A stretch of DNA of 35,239 nt, from the NCBI GenBank assembly GCA_018222915.1, contig JAAEZI010000029.1, positions 1 through 35,239 of the forward strand, given 5' to 3'. Of the stretch, positions 1 through 9,825 are shown piece after piece. The notes under the pieces are model-generated. The model was not told the DNA's origin. It saw only the letters and a program-made list of their open reading frames with translations, and did no database searches. The DNA comes from Algicola sp. (GTDB lineage: Bacteria; Bacteroidota; Bacteroidia; Flavobacteriales; Flavobacteriaceae). The first letter of the stretch is position 1, and every line of letters starts with the position of its first letter. The position numbers and the translations under genes were made by a program.

Positions 1-3
1 TAG

Positions 4-75
4 AGCGAAAGACGGGATTTGAACCCGCGACCCTCACCTTGGCAAGGTGATGCTCTACCCCTGAGCTACTTTCGC
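4..75 (-). tRNA. tRNA-Gly (anticodon GCC)
   Basis: Read on the minus strand this folds as a full cloverleaf. The acceptor arm is GCGAAAG/CTTTCGC with a U discriminator. The D-arm is GCTC/GAGC, the anticodon stem TCACC/GGTGA holds the loop TTGCCAA, and the T-arm carries TTCAAAT. The anticodon GCC reads glycine GGC and GGU codons. The 3' CCA is not encoded, so it must be added after transcription. It lies downstream of mutS on the same strand and probably has its own promoter just upstream. Confidence 0.96.
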
Positions 76-94
76 ATTATAGCAATTTTTGTGA

Positions 95-122
95 CAAACT
101 TTGTTACAATTGCGAGGGCAAA
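95..122 (-). promoter_or_regulatory. candidate promoter of tRNA-Gly
   Basis: On the minus strand a TTTG (119-122) lies 16 bases upstream of AAAGTTTG (95-102), one mismatch from the Bacteroidota -7 consensus TAnnTTTG. It ends about 20 bases before the mature tRNA 5' end, as expected for a short trimmed leader. This is a motif match only. Confidence 0.35.
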
Positions 123-175
123 TTTAAGACTTTTCTAAGAAAAGCAAAGCCTTTTTGAGAAAAAAAATATTTTTT

Positions 176-2788
176 TTATGCGCGCTTCTTTTTCAACAAC
201 ATACGCTTGATTTCATTAAGTTTCATCAAGGCTTCAACAGGTGTTAATGTATCAATATCAATGTTGACGATCTCTTCCTTGATCTGCTCTAATAACGGAT
301 CGTCCAAATTAAAGAAACTCAATTGCATCTCATTCTCAAGTGTCTTTACCTTATCGGTCAGCTCTTCACTCGAATGCGATTTCTCTAATTGCTTCAAAAT
401 TTTATTAGCCCGATGAATCACTTGCTGTGGCATTCCTGCCATTTTTGCCACATGAATACCAAAGCTGTGTTCACTTCCTCCTTCAACGAGCTTTCTCAAG
501 AATAGCACATTGTCTTTCAACTCCTTAACAGACACATTAAAATTCTTGATTCTTTCAAATGTTGCTGACATTTCATTGAGTTCATGGTAATGTGTTGCAA
601 AAAGTGTTTTGGCTTTACTCGGGTGTTCATGCAAATATTCACTAATAGCCCAAGCAATGGAAATCCCATCATAAGTACTCGTACCTCGACCAATTTCGTC
701 TAATAAAACCAAACTTCTTTCAGAAATATTATTCAAGATGGAAGCCGTTTCATTCATCTCAACCATAAAGGTGGATTCACCCATGGAAATATTATCACTA
801 GCACCAACCCTCGTGAAAATTTTATCTATTAAACCAATTTCAACACTTTCAGCAGGTACAAAACTTCCCATTTGCGCTAAAAGCACGATCAAGGCTGTTT
901 GACGTAATATCGCCGATTTACCAGACATATTAGGTCCTGTAATCATAATGATTTGTTGCTGTTCTCTGTCTAAATAAACATCATTGGCTATATAAGGTTC
1001 GCCATGCGGTAATTGCTTTTCAATGACAGGATGCCTCCCATTTTTAATATTGAGCGAAAACCCTTCGGTTATCGAAGGTCTAGAATAATTGTTCTCTGTC
1101 GCTAATTTTGCAAATCCACACAAACAATCCAATTGGGCTATCAATGCTGCATTCTTCTGAACAGGTTTTATGAATTGTCCAATCCAATTTACCAATTCTG
1201 CGAATAGTTGCTGTTCAATAAGTAAGATACGCTCTTCTGCTCCCAATATCTTCGTCTCATACGTTTTGAGTTCTTCTGTAATATAGCGCTCAGCACTAAC
1301 CAAGGTCTGTTTGCGAATCCAATCTTCAGGCACCTTATCCTTATGCGTGTGTCTCACTTCAATATAATACCCGAAAACATTATTGGAAGCAATCTTTAGA
1401 GAGGTAATACCTGTACGCTGACTCTCTCGCTCTAACATTTGATCCAAATAATCCTTTCCAGATGCCGACAGCTCTCGAAGCTCTTTTAGTTCCGAAGAGA
1501 AATCTGATGAAATGGTTTGACCTTTTAAAATATTGACCGGAGCCTCTTCATTTAAAGTTGCTTTAATGCGCTCACGAAGCGCTTCACAAGCATCCAATTG
1601 ATTTCCCAAGTCCTGCAATGCTTTATGATCTATTTGACTAATTAATGCTTTGATGGGTACTATGGCTTCCAAGGCGTTTTTCAATTGAATGACCTCACGA
1701 GGTGTGATTTTAGCAGTGGCCACTTTTGAAATTAAGCGTTCAATATCACCTATTTGATTTAACTGATGCTGCACTTTCCCGAGAAGAACGGCATCATCTT
1801 TTAAAAAAGCTACCACATCGTGCCGCTCTTTTATCTTCTCCAGATTTACTAAAGGTAATGCCAACCATCGTTTGAGAAGTCGGCCTCCCATTGGAGAAAT
1901 AGTTTTATCAATGACCTCAATTAAAGTCACCGCGTTTTGGTTGGTAGAATGGTATAGTTCTAGATTCTTAATAGTGAATCGATCCATCCAAACATGAGCG
2001 CCTTTTGACAAGCGCTGAATGCTTGTAATATGCTCTAATTTATGGTGCTGTGTTTCACTCAAATAATGCAAAACAGCACCTGAAGCCACAATCCCTTCAT
2101 ATAAATCATCAACTCCAAAACCTTTAAGAGACGCAATTTTAAAATGTTTTCGCAACGTCTCATTGGCGTAATCATCCTGAAATACCCAATCCTCCAAAAA
2201 GAAAGCATGAAAATCGTCGCCGAAAGCATCTGCGTACTTTTTTCGATTCGGTTTGGATACAAGGACTTCACTAGGTCTGAAATTCTGAAGTAATTTATCA
2301 ACATACTCAGGATTGCCTTGAGACATGAGAAACTCACCTGTTGACACATCTAAAAAAGACACTCCAACAGCGTTGATTCCAAAATAAACAGCCGCCAGAA
2401 AATTATTGGTTTTGGAATGCAGTATATCATCATTTAAAGCAACTCCAGGTGTCACCAATTCTGTAACACCACGTTTAACAATAGTCTTGGTTTGTTTAGG
2501 ATCTTCCAATTGATCACAAATAGCCACACGCTCTCCAGCCTTCACCAATTTAGGTAAATAGGTATTCAAAGAATGGTGTGGGAAACCAGCCAATTCCGTT
2601 TCCGTTTCACTCCCAGCCCCTCTTTTTGTCAATATTATATCGAGAATTTTAGACGCTCTTACCGCATCTTCTCCAAAAGTCTCATAGAAATCACCCACTC
2701 TAAACAATAACATAGCATCCGGATATTTCGCCTTGATGGTATTATACTGTTTCATTAATGGTGTTTCCTTTTTTGCTTTTTTAGCCAA
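176..2788 (-). CDS. mutS: DNA mismatch repair protein MutS
   Basis: This is the ATPase that recognises mispairs and small loops and starts methyl-independent mismatch repair with MutL. The 870-residue length is normal for MutS1. The mismatch-reading Phe-x-Glu is at F34-Y35-E36. It is followed by the connector, lever and clamp region, then the ABC-type ATPase with Walker A GPNMSGKS at 618-625 and Walker B DE at 697-698, and a helix-turn-helix dimerisation tail. The start is TTG: the conserved N-terminus ([16 protein letters not shown]) is encoded from TTG at 2788, and the next in-frame ATG (M12) would remove part of it. It is a single gene, divergent from the trmH-like gene. The stop is 100 bases from tRNA-Gly. 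No mutL is in the window. Confidence 0.98.
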   Translation of the reverse strand: MAKKAKKETPLMKQYNTIKAKYPDAMLLFRVGDFYETFGEDAVRASKILDIILTKRGAGSETETELAGFPHHSLNTYLPKLVKAGERVAICDQLEDPKQTKTIVKRGVTELVTPGVALNDDILHSKTNNFLAAVYFGINAVGVSFLDVSTGEFLMSQGNPEYVDKLLQNFRPSEVLVSKPNRKKYADAFGDDFHAFFLEDWVFQDDYANETLRKHFKIASLKGFGVDDLYEGIVASGAVLHYLSETQHHKLEHITSIQRLSKGAHVWMDRFTIKNLELYHSTNQNAVTLIEVIDKTISPMGGRLLKRWLALPLVNLEKIKERHDVVAFLKDDAVLLGKVQHQLNQIGDIERLISKVATAKITPREVIQLKNALEAIVPIKALISQIDHKALQDLGNQLDACEALRERIKATLNEEAPVNILKGQTISSDFSSELKELRELSASGKDYLDQMLERESQRTGITSLKIASNNVFGYYIEVRHTHKDKVPEDWIRKQTLVSAERYITEELKTYETKILGAEERILLIEQQLFAELVNWIGQFIKPVQKNAALIAQLDCLCGFAKLATENNYSRPSITEGFSLNIKNGRHPVIEKQLPHGEPYIANDVYLDREQQQIIMITGPNMSGKSAILRQTALIVLLAQMGSFVPAESVEIGLIDKIFTRVGASDNISMGESTFMVEMNETASILNNISERSLVLLDEIGRGTSTYDGISIAWAISEYLHEHPSKAKTLFATHYHELNEMSATFERIKNFNVSVKELKDNVLFLRKLVEGGSEHSFGIHVAKMAGMPQQVIHRANKILKQLEKSHSSEELTDKVKTLENEMQLSFFNLDDPLLEQIKEEIVNIDIDTLTPVEALMKLNEIKRMLLKKKRA

Positions 2789-2908
2789 TGGTATTCTCTT
2801 TTAAAGTGTATTTTTGTTGAAATTGTAAGACTGCTAAAGTACTTATAATTTGAAGGTTTCTAAAACCGAAACCTTATAAGTTATCTACAAATAGCATAAG
2901 ATTTTAAC

Positions 2909-3451
2909 ATGCGAAAACTCAAAAACAGCGAACTCGATAGATTGGACGTAGAGGCGTTCAAACAAGCTAAAAAGACACCTATCATTATCGTGTTAGATAA
3001 CATCAGGAGCTTGAATAATATTGGGTCTGTCTTTCGAACCAGTGATGCTTTTTTAATTGAAAAAATATATTTATGTGGTATTACCGCAACGCCTCCACAT
3101 AACGATATTAGAAAAACAGCTTTAGGTAGTACAGAGGCCGTAGATTGGTCTTATGCTGAACATACACTTGAGGTCGTTGAACAATTAAAGTCTGAAAATA
3201 TAAAAGTTGTCGCTATAGAACAAGCTGAGCGTGCTACAATGCTCTATGACTTTTACCCAGAAGATGGTCAAACTTATGCCTTGGTTTTTGGAAATGAAGT
3301 CAAAGGAGTTGCTCAAGATGTGGTGAATGCGAGCGATATGGTGATTGAAATTCCTCAATTTGGCACCAAACACTCTTTAAACATCTCGGTGAGTTGTGGC
3401 GTTGTAGTTTGGGATTTATTTTCTAAAATCACAAAACCGATAAATCCTTGA
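2909..3451 (+). CDS. SpoU/TrmH family RNA 2'-O-methyltransferase
   Basis: This is a 180-residue SPOUT-fold enzyme expected to transfer a methyl group from SAM to a ribose 2'-OH in tRNA or rRNA. All three SpoU motifs are visible: NIRSLNNIGSVFRTSDAF around 31-48 (N37 and R43 are the usual catalytic-motif residues), VFGNEVKGV in the middle, and IPQFGTKHSLNISVSCG near the C-terminus, which forms the knot and binds SAM. It lacks the N-terminal substrate-binding domain of RlmB, so it is a short TrmL/TrmH-like form. The target nucleotide cannot be assigned from sequence. Its TGA stop overlaps the TTG start of the next methyltransferase, so the two are probably co-translated. Confidence 0.9.
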   Translation: MRKLKNSELDRLDVEAFKQAKKTPIIIVLDNIRSLNNIGSVFRTSDAFLIEKIYLCGITATPPHNDIRKTALGSTEAVDWSYAEHTLEVVEQLKSENIKVVAIEQAERATMLYDFYPEDGQTYALVFGNEVKGVAQDVVNASDMVIEIPQFGTKHSLNISVSCGVVVWDLFSKITKPINP

Positions 3452-4104
3452 ATAAACGCAATAAAAGTCCGTGGCCAACTATAAAGGTCATGGAACAAAT
3501 TTATGACGAACACCTTTGGGGTGGGACTGATTTTGATTTTTACTCTGGTGAAGGGTCCCATGATCCAAAAATTGTAAATCCGTATTTAGAGGCAGTTAGC
3601 TCTTTTTTAGAATCTCACAACAAGTCTTTGGTGGTCTGTGATTTAGGATGTGGTGATTTTAATATTGGAAAACAACTCCTGAAATATTCCAAATGCTATA
3701 TCGGGATTGATATTGTTGAGAAACTCATCGAAAGAAATAAAACTCGGTATCAAGAGGGACACCTTCAATTTGATTGCATGGATATAGTCAAAGACGAACT
3801 TCCTAAGGCAGATTGCGCCATTTTAAGACAAGTGCTTCAGCATTTATCGAATAAAGAGATTGAAACCCTTTCGAAGAAACTATCAATTTATAAATATCTC
3901 ATATTAACTGAACATATACCGATAGGTCATTTTATTCCGAATAGCGATATGATAACTGGTCAAGGCAACAGGCTCAAATACAAAAGTGGTGTTGATTTGC
4001 TCCAAGCACCATTTCATCTCAAGATAAAAAGCCAACAGGTCTTGTGTACATCAAAAATAAGTGAAAAAGAAGGTCAAATCGTAAGCATTTTGTACGAATT
4101 GTGA
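3448..4104 (+). CDS. class I SAM-dependent methyltransferase
   Basis: This 218-residue protein has a Rossmann SAM-binding motif I (VVCDLGCGDFNIG, about 62-74), an acidic residue ending the next strand (IGIDIV), and a motif IV/post-I region (QVLQHLSN). The substrate is unknown. The start chosen is TTG at 3448, which shares TTGA with the upstream stop. The first ATG in frame (residue 15, base 3490) would cut off the N-terminal KSPWPT segment, which I recall as conserved in flavobacterial relatives. It is the second gene of a two-gene unit with an RNA methyltransferase, so an RNA or translation-related substrate is possible but unproven. It converges on the folK fusion with only 43 bases between the stops and no clear terminator. 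Confidence 0.8.
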   Translation: MNKRNKSPWPTIKVMEQIYDEHLWGGTDFDFYSGEGSHDPKIVNPYLEAVSSFLESHNKSLVVCDLGCGDFNIGKQLLKYSKCYIGIDIVEKLIERNKTRYQEGHLQFDCMDIVKDELPKADCAILRQVLQHLSNKEIETLSKKLSIYKYLILTEHIPIGHFIPNSDMITGQGNRLKYKSGVDLLQAPFHLKIKSQQVLCTSKISEKEGQIVSILYEL

Positions 4105-4147
4105 CATTTACTTCATAACCTATGTAGTGTATTAAGCATCAATAGAC

Positions 4148-5275
4148 TCATTGGTTAATCTCTCCGAGTAACCAAACATAATCACTTCTATTATTCACAA
4201 AGTCCTTGTTGGAAACATCAATGATTTTTACATTCAATTCGGTTTGGTTTTTTAAAAATTCCAAATAGCCAGCATTGATTTTTTCCAGATAGGCATCATC
4301 AATATTTTGTTCATAATCGCGTCCGCGTTTTTTGATATTCTCTTGCAGTCGTTCGGTATTCTGATAAAGATAGACATATAGTTCTGGCTTAGCGATATCC
4401 TTATACATGAGATAAAAAAGCTTTCTGTATAATTTGAATTCATCTTCTGGCAAGGTAATCTTCGAAAAAATTAAAGATTTATAAATGTCATAATCGCTAA
4501 CAATAAAATCTTTAAAGAGATCCAATTGCGACAAATCATCACTTATTTGCTGATAGCGATCTGCCAAAAAAGACATTTCCAAAGTAAAGGCATAACGTTG
4601 TGGCTCTTGATAGAATTTTGGCAGAAATGGATTATCTGCAAAACGCTCCAAAATTAGTTTCGCGTTAAAATCGTTAGACATCTGATGCGCTAAACTTGTT
4701 TTTCCAGCTCCGATATTGCCCTCTATAGCGATGTAATTAAATTTGGAAAAATCATATTGTCGTGTCGGATTTTTCAACCAGATATTAATGGCCTCAATCT
4801 CGCTGTGGTCGGCACATTCAGATAGTAGATCTGTCATACTTTTCTTCAGAACTGGGTGTTCCAATTTAGGCGCAATATCTTTTAAAGGTTGTAAGACAAA
4901 TTGCCGATTTTGAATTTCAGGATGTGGAACAACCAGATGTTCATTTTTCAATATGCAGGTGTCGTAAAACAAAATGTCCAAATCAATGATTCTGGATTCG
5001 TAAGTGTCGGACTGCCTTTTTTCGCGACCCATTCGCTTTTCGATTTGCTGGAGTTTATCCATAACCTTGTCGGCGGAAAAGGTGGTTTCAAGCGCTAGAC
5101 AAGTATTCAAGAAGTCGTCGCCATCAAACCCTACGGCTGGTGTATTGTAAACCTTAGCGATATTATGAATGGTGCCTATTTCGGAAAAAATCAAATCAAC
5201 AGCATCCTGCAGATGCTTAAATCTGTCGCCTTTATTACTGCCTAGAGCGATGTAAACGTGATGGGTTGCATTCAT
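4148..5275 (-). CDS. folK: fused HPPK (FolK) and deoxynucleoside kinase
   Basis: This 375-residue protein joins two enzymes. Residues 1-160 are 6-hydroxymethyl-7,8-dihydropterin pyrophosphokinase, the step before dihydropteroate synthase in folate synthesis. Visible there are YIALGSN at the N-terminus, the R-x-x-DLDILFY signature with catalytic-type D98 and D100, and VPHP near 116. Residues 178-375 are a deoxynucleoside kinase: P-loop GNIGAGKTS at 186-194, the LADRYQQ and DYDIYKS motifs, and a LID-like KKRGRDYE segment. The kinase half should phosphorylate salvaged deoxynucleosides, with specificity unassigned. The reading frame is continuous through the linker at about 161-177, so this is a true fusion and not an assembly joint. 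The start is ATG; it is divergent from the queuosine-precursor transporter. Confidence 0.93.
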   Translation of the reverse strand: MNATHHVYIALGSNKGDRFKHLQDAVDLIFSEIGTIHNIAKVYNTPAVGFDGDDFLNTCLALETTFSADKVMDKLQQIEKRMGREKRQSDTYESRIIDLDILFYDTCILKNEHLVVPHPEIQNRQFVLQPLKDIAPKLEHPVLKKSMTDLLSECADHSEIEAINIWLKNPTRQYDFSKFNYIAIEGNIGAGKTSLAHQMSNDFNAKLILERFADNPFLPKFYQEPQRYAFTLEMSFLADRYQQISDDLSQLDLFKDFIVSDYDIYKSLIFSKITLPEDEFKLYRKLFYLMYKDIAKPELYVYLYQNTERLQENIKKRGRDYEQNIDDAYLEKINAGYLEFLKNQTELNVKIIDVSNKDFVNNRSDYVWLLGEINQ

Positions 5276-5346
5276 AATGAGATGTCAAAATAATGAAAAG
5301 AAAATCACTTTGACGTATATTTACAGTAAGTTTTTATTCACAATTT

Positions 5347-6051
5347 ATGACCTTAAAAGACAAACTTGCCGCACAGCGAATCTACTTATTTTTAGCCGCT
5401 CTTTTTATCACGTCTCTCGTAGTATCCAATCTTATTTTTCAGAAGTTTTTTTATTGGTATCCTTTTGATGTTGAAATTTTTGGAGCCAAATTATTTGAAA
5501 TTTCAGTGGGTATTTTACCTTATCCAATAACGTTTTTAATAACCGATTTAATCAGTGAGATCTACGGCAAAAAGCGTGCTAACCAAGTGGTCATCGCTGG
5601 TATTTTTGCTTCTGTATTTTCTTTGCTCATTATATTAGTGTCAAGTCAAGTTCCCGCCACTTCTTGGTCCTATGTGGATGACGAGACCTTCTCATTGGTG
5701 TTTGGCAATTCAGCTATTGCTGTGTTTGCGAGTATGATTACCTATCTTTTTGCGCAATTTGTAGACATTCAAATCTATCATTTTTGGAAGCGTTTAACGA
5801 AAGGAAAGCACTTATGGCTGAGGAACAATTTTTCCACATGGTTTTCCCAATTTGTGGATACCTTCACCATATTAATATTGCTGTGCACTTTTGGAATAAT
5901 TCCTTGGGAAAACTTTCAAGGCCTCCTCATTAGTGGATTTCTATTTAAGGTCATTGTTGCCGCCTGCGACACACCTTTACTCTATCTGGGTGTATACCTA
6001 TTCAAAAAAAGATTTAAACTAAAAGTAAATGAAGAAATAGCACTTATCTAA
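5347..6051 (+). CDS. queuosine precursor transporter (YhhQ/VUT family)
   Basis: This 234-residue inner-membrane protein has about six hydrophobic segments. It carries the family signature in GILPYPITFLITDLISEIYG (about 55-74) and conserved charged or polar positions near NNFSTWFSQFVDT. YhhQ-family proteins import queuine, preQ0 or preQ1 for tRNA wobble-base modification. No queuosine synthesis or tRNA transglycosylase gene is in the window, so the imported form is unknown. A weak -7-like TATATTTA lies upstream. It stands alone between the divergent folK fusion and the AsmA-like gene. Confidence 0.9.
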   Translation: MTLKDKLAAQRIYLFLAALFITSLVVSNLIFQKFFYWYPFDVEIFGAKLFEISVGILPYPITFLITDLISEIYGKKRANQVVIAGIFASVFSLLIILVSSQVPATSWSYVDDETFSLVFGNSAIAVFASMITYLFAQFVDIQIYHFWKRLTKGKHLWLRNNFSTWFSQFVDTFTILILLCTFGIIPWENFQGLLISGFLFKVIVAACDTPLLYLGVYLFKKRFKLKVNEEIALI

Positions 6052-6153
6052 CCAGCAAATCATTCTACCGAATGGGTTAAAATTATATTAAACTTTTGAT
6101 TTAATTAGTCGTATATTCTATTCTTAACGTATCTAAAGATATAACACAACCTC

Positions 6154-8790
6154 ATGAAGAAAGCATTTAAAATTATCGGGATTACAGTACTCATTATTTT
6201 CTTTTTACTTCTGGCCATTCCTTTTGCATTTCAAGGTCAAATTAAAGACATCGTTAAAACCTATATCAATGATAATCTCAATGCCAAAGTTGAATTCAGC
6301 GATGTGAGCTTGAGTTTTATAAGAAGCTTTCCGCAAGCACATGTGACTGTCGATGATCTGATTATAACAAATTACAAACCTTTTGAGAATGAAACGTTTG
6401 CGACTGCGAAGAACATCGCCTTCACCATGTCTTTGAAAGAATTATTCAAAACTGCCAGTGAGGATCCAATCGTTGTGAATTCCATTAATATCGACGAGGC
6501 CTTATTAACGCTGAAAACCGATAAACTTGGCAATAACAATTACGACATTACTAAAACCAAAGAAACCACGAATACAACAGCAGACTCTACTGGAGGTTTT
6601 GCCTTTGATATTGAGGATTACAAAATTAATAACAGTGCGTTTACCTATTTGGACGAAGGCTCTAATATTCAAATTTATATTTCAGAACTCAATCATTCTG
6701 GTCATGGCACGTTTTCTGAAACCGCTTCGGAATTAGATACTAAAACGACAGCAAATATGAGCATGACCATAGATAGCACTAATTATCTGAATCAAAATCA
6801 CATCAAGTTAGATGCGCTTCTCGGTATGAACCTGAAAGATCAAAAATACACCTTCCTTGAAAACAAAGGCTACATCAATCAGTTACCTTTGGTTTTTAAT
6901 GGGTATGTGCAACAGTTGGAAGACGGACAAGATATTGATATCACTTTTCAGAATCCTGAATCATCCTTTAAAGATTTCCTTGCGGTAATTCCAGAAACCT
7001 ATTCTAAAAATATTGAGGATGTAGAAACCTCTGGTGATTTTAAGGTGAACGGTATCATCAAAGGAAAAGTATCAGAAACAACTATCCCGACGCTCGACAT
7101 CAATATCGCCTCAAATAATGCGTCGTTCAAATATCCTGATTTACCGAAACGTGTCAGTAATATATCTATCAATGCTGCCGTCAAGAATACGACAGGTAAT
7201 TCTGACGACACGTTTGTTGATATCCAACAATTGGATTTTAAAATTGATGAAGATATGTTTCGATCCAATGCAACCATTCAAAATTTAACTAAAAACATGC
7301 TTGTCAATGCCGATCTTGATGGCACCATTAACCTTGCTAATTTCACAAAAGCCTATCCCATCGATTTTGACAAAGAATTAAGTGGTATTCTGAAAGGGAA
7401 ACTCAACACGTCATTTGACATGAACGCGATTGAAACGAATGCCTATGGTCGTATAAAAAATAATGGTAGTGTTAGCCTGACTAACTTTGTGTTTTCATCG
7501 GAAGACATTGTGAACCCTATCCAAATTAACAAGGCTAATATGACATTCACACCGGGAAATGTGTCCCTCAATAATTTTGACGCTATCACAGGATCTAGTG
7601 ATTTTAGTGCCAACGGAACCATTAAAAATTTACTGGGTTTTTTATTGAGCGACAAAAACCTTCAAGGAAATTTCAATGTGAACTCGAATAATTTTGTTTT
7701 AAGCGATTTTATGGTAGAGGACACCTCTGCTTCGGAAACATCCAATAAAACCACTTCAGCAAATGAATCCTTAAAAATTCCAGATTTCTTGGATTGTACT
7801 ATCAATGCCAACGCCAAAACTGTTGTGTATGACAATCTAACGCTAAAAGATGTTAATGGCACGCTTATAGTAAAAGACCAAGAAGCTAATCTAAAGAATT
7901 TAACATCGAATCTTTTTAATGGTGTTTTAGCACTCACAGGAAAAGTTTCCACTAGAACAGACATACCTACCTTCAATTTGAATTTGGGAGCCGAAGGTTT
8001 TGATATTTCTCAATCATTTAGAGACTTAGAGCTTTTGCAGAACTTAGCGCCAATTGCCAAGGCTCTGCAAGGAAAACTGAACACGATGATATCATTACAA
8101 GGTACTTTGGATAGTGAATTCACACCTAATTTAAGTACGATTTCTGGAGATGCTTTAGCCGAATTGCTCACAACCAGTATTTCTCAAAATGAAGCATCCA
8201 TCTTAAGTAAGCTTACTGGTGCTCTTAATTTTATTGATTTTGACAAGATTAATTTAAATGATATCAAAACACAGTTTCAATTTGCCAACGGATTAGTGAA
8301 AGTAAAACCGTTTAACTTAAAATATGAAGACATCAACATTGTTGTGTCAGGATCTCATGGTTTCGATAAGACTATGAATTATGAAGCTGTATTTGAGGTG
8401 CCTGCCAAATATTTAGGCAGTCAAGTGAATCAATTATTAGGTAAAATAGACGATCCTGAAGTGAATAAAATAACGATTCCTGTGACGGCGAATATCTCTG
8501 GAACATATACTAGTCCGCAAGTTCAAACCGATTTAACAAGTGGTGTTTCGAATTTAACGCAGCAATTGATTAAAATAGAGAAAGAAAAATTACTGAATAA
8601 AGGAAAAACGGAGATTAAGAATATTCTCGGTGGCATTATGGGAGGCAACAATAACAATACGACGCCTAAAGATTCCACGACGATTAAAACGGATACTACA
8701 AAAACCAATACCGTGACGGAAGGGGTCAAAGATATTTTAGGTGGATTACTAAAGAAGAAGAAAAAGGAAAAAGATTCCACAAATAATTAG
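6154..8790 (+). CDS. AsmA-family envelope protein
   Basis: This is an 878-residue protein with one N-terminal membrane anchor (about 7-27) and the rest predicted in the periplasm. The region after the anchor (NDNLNAKVEFSDVSLSF) matches the AsmA N-terminal pattern. Repeated beta-rich segments, with an AsmA C-terminal-like stretch at about 640-790 (LQGTLDSEF, then GDALAEL), resemble the bridge-like grooves of AsmA/TamB/YhdP proteins. These are linked to phospholipid transport to the outer membrane and to membrane homeostasis. The tail (about 820-878) is low-complexity, rich in Thr, Asn and Lys, with two copies of an I-L-G-G motif (NILGGIMGG and DILGGLLKK). The role in this organism is inferred from the family only. 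Confidence 0.88.
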   Translation: MKKAFKIIGITVLIIFFLLLAIPFAFQGQIKDIVKTYINDNLNAKVEFSDVSLSFIRSFPQAHVTVDDLIITNYKPFENETFATAKNIAFTMSLKELFKTASEDPIVVNSINIDEALLTLKTDKLGNNNYDITKTKETTNTTADSTGGFAFDIEDYKINNSAFTYLDEGSNIQIYISELNHSGHGTFSETASELDTKTTANMSMTIDSTNYLNQNHIKLDALLGMNLKDQKYTFLENKGYINQLPLVFNGYVQQLEDGQDIDITFQNPESSFKDFLAVIPETYSKNIEDVETSGDFKVNGIIKGKVSETTIPTLDINIASNNASFKYPDLPKRVSNISINAAVKNTTGNSDDTFVDIQQLDFKIDEDMFRSNATIQNLTKNMLVNADLDGTINLANFTKAYPIDFDKELSGILKGKLNTSFDMNAIETNAYGRIKNNGSVSLTNFVFSSEDIVNPIQINKANMTFTPGNVSLNNFDAITGSSDFSANGTIKNLLGFLLSDKNLQGNFNVNSNNFVLSDFMVEDTSASETSNKTTSANESLKIPDFLDCTINANAKTVVYDNLTLKDVNGTLIVKDQEANLKNLTSNLFNGVLALTGKVSTRTDIPTFNLNLGAEGFDISQSFRDLELLQNLAPIAKALQGKLNTMISLQGTLDSEFTPNLSTISGDALAELLTTSISQNEASILSKLTGALNFIDFDKINLNDIKTQFQFANGLVKVKPFNLKYEDINIVVSGSHGFDKTMNYEAVFEVPAKYLGSQVNQLLGKIDDPEVNKITIPVTANISGTYTSPQVQTDLTSGVSNLTQQLIKIEKEKLLNKGKTEIKNILGGIMGGNNNNTTPKDSTTIKTDTTKTNTVTEGVKDILGGLLKKKKKEKDSTNN

Positions 8791-8812
8791 TGATTTCCAC
8801 ATCAAACGTTAA

Positions 8813-8848
8813 AAAAAGATTAAAAAACATACTTTTTTCAATCTTTTT
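8813..8848 (+). terminator. AU-rich terminator-like hairpin after the AsmA gene
   Basis: AAAAAGATT and AATCTTTTT enclose an inner AAAAAA/TTTTTT pairing with a CATAC loop and one bulged C. The stem is about 15 bp and nearly all A-U. The U-tract is part of the 3' arm. It sits 22 bases after the AsmA stop and upstream of the rpoD promoter region. Confidence 0.45.
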
Positions 8849-8868
8849 CATAAAGAAACAACATTTTA

Positions 8869-8906
8869 TTTGCTTTTCTCAAATTAAAAGTTATGTTGTA
8901 CTCTTG
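8869..8906 (+). promoter_or_regulatory. candidate promoter region of the rpoD-like gene
   Basis: TTTG at 8869-8872 is followed after exactly 19 bases by TATGTTGT (8892-8899), a partial match to TAnnTTTG. A second, overlapping partial match, TACTCTTG, lies at 8899-8906. Either would give a leader of roughly 20-40 bases. This is a motif match only. Confidence 0.35.
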
Positions 8907-8933
8907 CAAACTTCTTAAAACACACATTAATAT

Positions 8934-9797
8934 ATGAGGCAATTAAAAATTACCAAACAAGTTACCAACCGTGAATCCAAATCCTTAGACAAATACCTAC
9001 AAGACATCAGTAAGTTACCAATGATCACTGCTGAAGAAGAAGTTGAATTAGCGCAACGGATAAGAGAAGGCGATCAATTGGCTTTGGACAAACTCACAAC
9101 GGCTAACTTACGTTTCGTGGTTTCTGTTGCTAAACAATACCAAAATCAAGGCTTAACACTTCCAGATTTAATCAATGAAGGTAACGCTGGATTGGTAAAA
9201 GCAGCTAAACGCTTTGATGAAACTCGAGGTTTTAAATTTATATCTTACGCTGTTTGGTGGATCAGACAAGCAATTTTACAAGCTTTAGCAGAGCAATCTC
9301 GAATAGTTAGATTACCTTTGAACAAAATTGGTTCAATAAATAAAATCAATAAGACGTTCTCATTTTTAGAGCAGAAGCATGAACGCCCACCAAGCGCTCA
9401 AGAAATTGCACAAGAATTGGACATGACGGTAACAGAAGTTAAGCAGTCCTTAAAGAATTCTGGTAGACATTTATCAATGGATGCACCTTTAAAAGAAGGT
9501 GAAACATCTAGTTTGTATGATGTTGTTAAATCTGGTGAATCACCAAATCCAGACAAGGAGTTAATGCAAGAGTCATTGAATGTTGAAATCAACAGAGCTT
9601 TGGATACCTTATCTCAAAAAGAAAGTGACGTGATACGTTTAAATTTCGGATTGAGTAATGAACCGCCAATGACATTAGATGAAATTGGAGCAACTTTTGA
9701 TTTAACAAGAGAGCGTGTTAGACAAATAAGAGAAAAAGGAATTAAGCGTTTACGTCAAGATTCCAAAAGTAAAATTTTAAAAACGTATTTAGGATAG
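8934..9797 (+). CDS. rpoD: RpoD/SigA-type RNA polymerase sigma factor
   Basis: This 287-residue sigma-70 protein has region 1.2 ([20 protein letters not shown], 18-37), region 2 ([16 protein letters not shown], then [14 protein letters not shown] for the -10 contact), region 3, and region 4 with the helix-turn-helix [20 protein letters not shown]. Region 1.1 and the non-conserved insert of proteobacterial RpoD are absent, which is normal for Bacteroidota primary sigma factors. Compared with the usual flavobacterial primary sigma as I recall it, it shows changes such as [12 protein letters not shown] and [13 protein letters not shown]. It could therefore be the primary factor or a close group 2 paralogue. 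It is followed 28 bases later by rpsU with no terminator between, so the two are probably co-transcribed. Confidence 0.93.
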   Translation: MRQLKITKQVTNRESKSLDKYLQDISKLPMITAEEEVELAQRIREGDQLALDKLTTANLRFVVSVAKQYQNQGLTLPDLINEGNAGLVKAAKRFDETRGFKFISYAVWWIRQAILQALAEQSRIVRLPLNKIGSINKINKTFSFLEQKHERPPSAQEIAQELDMTVTEVKQSLKNSGRHLSMDAPLKEGETSSLYDVVKSGESPNPDKELMQESLNVEINRALDTLSQKESDVIRLNFGLSNEPPMTLDEIGATFDLTRERVRQIREKGIKRLRQDSKSKILKTYLG

Positions 9798-9825
9798 CCC
9801 TAAACCCATAACCACAAGTATTACA

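Noticed and set aside
2059-2349. 96-codon frame in another reading frame inside mutS
   Set aside because: Wholly inside the strongly supported mutS gene, with no recognisable motifs; a shadow frame.
2853-2875. 8-bp hairpin AAGGTTTC/GAAACCTT between mutS and the trmH-like gene
   Set aside because: No T-run on either strand and no second copy; too little to call an operator or terminator.
4145-4154. GACTCATTGG, matching the core of the LytTR-like repeat at 31568
   Set aside because: Single copy with no partner at 21 bp, located at the 3' end of the folK fusion between convergent genes; most likely chance.
8523-8780. 85-codon minus-strand frame opposite the AsmA C-terminus
   Set aside because: Its Phe/Leu/Val-rich product is the antisense of the Lys/Thr/Asn low-complexity tail; no independent support.
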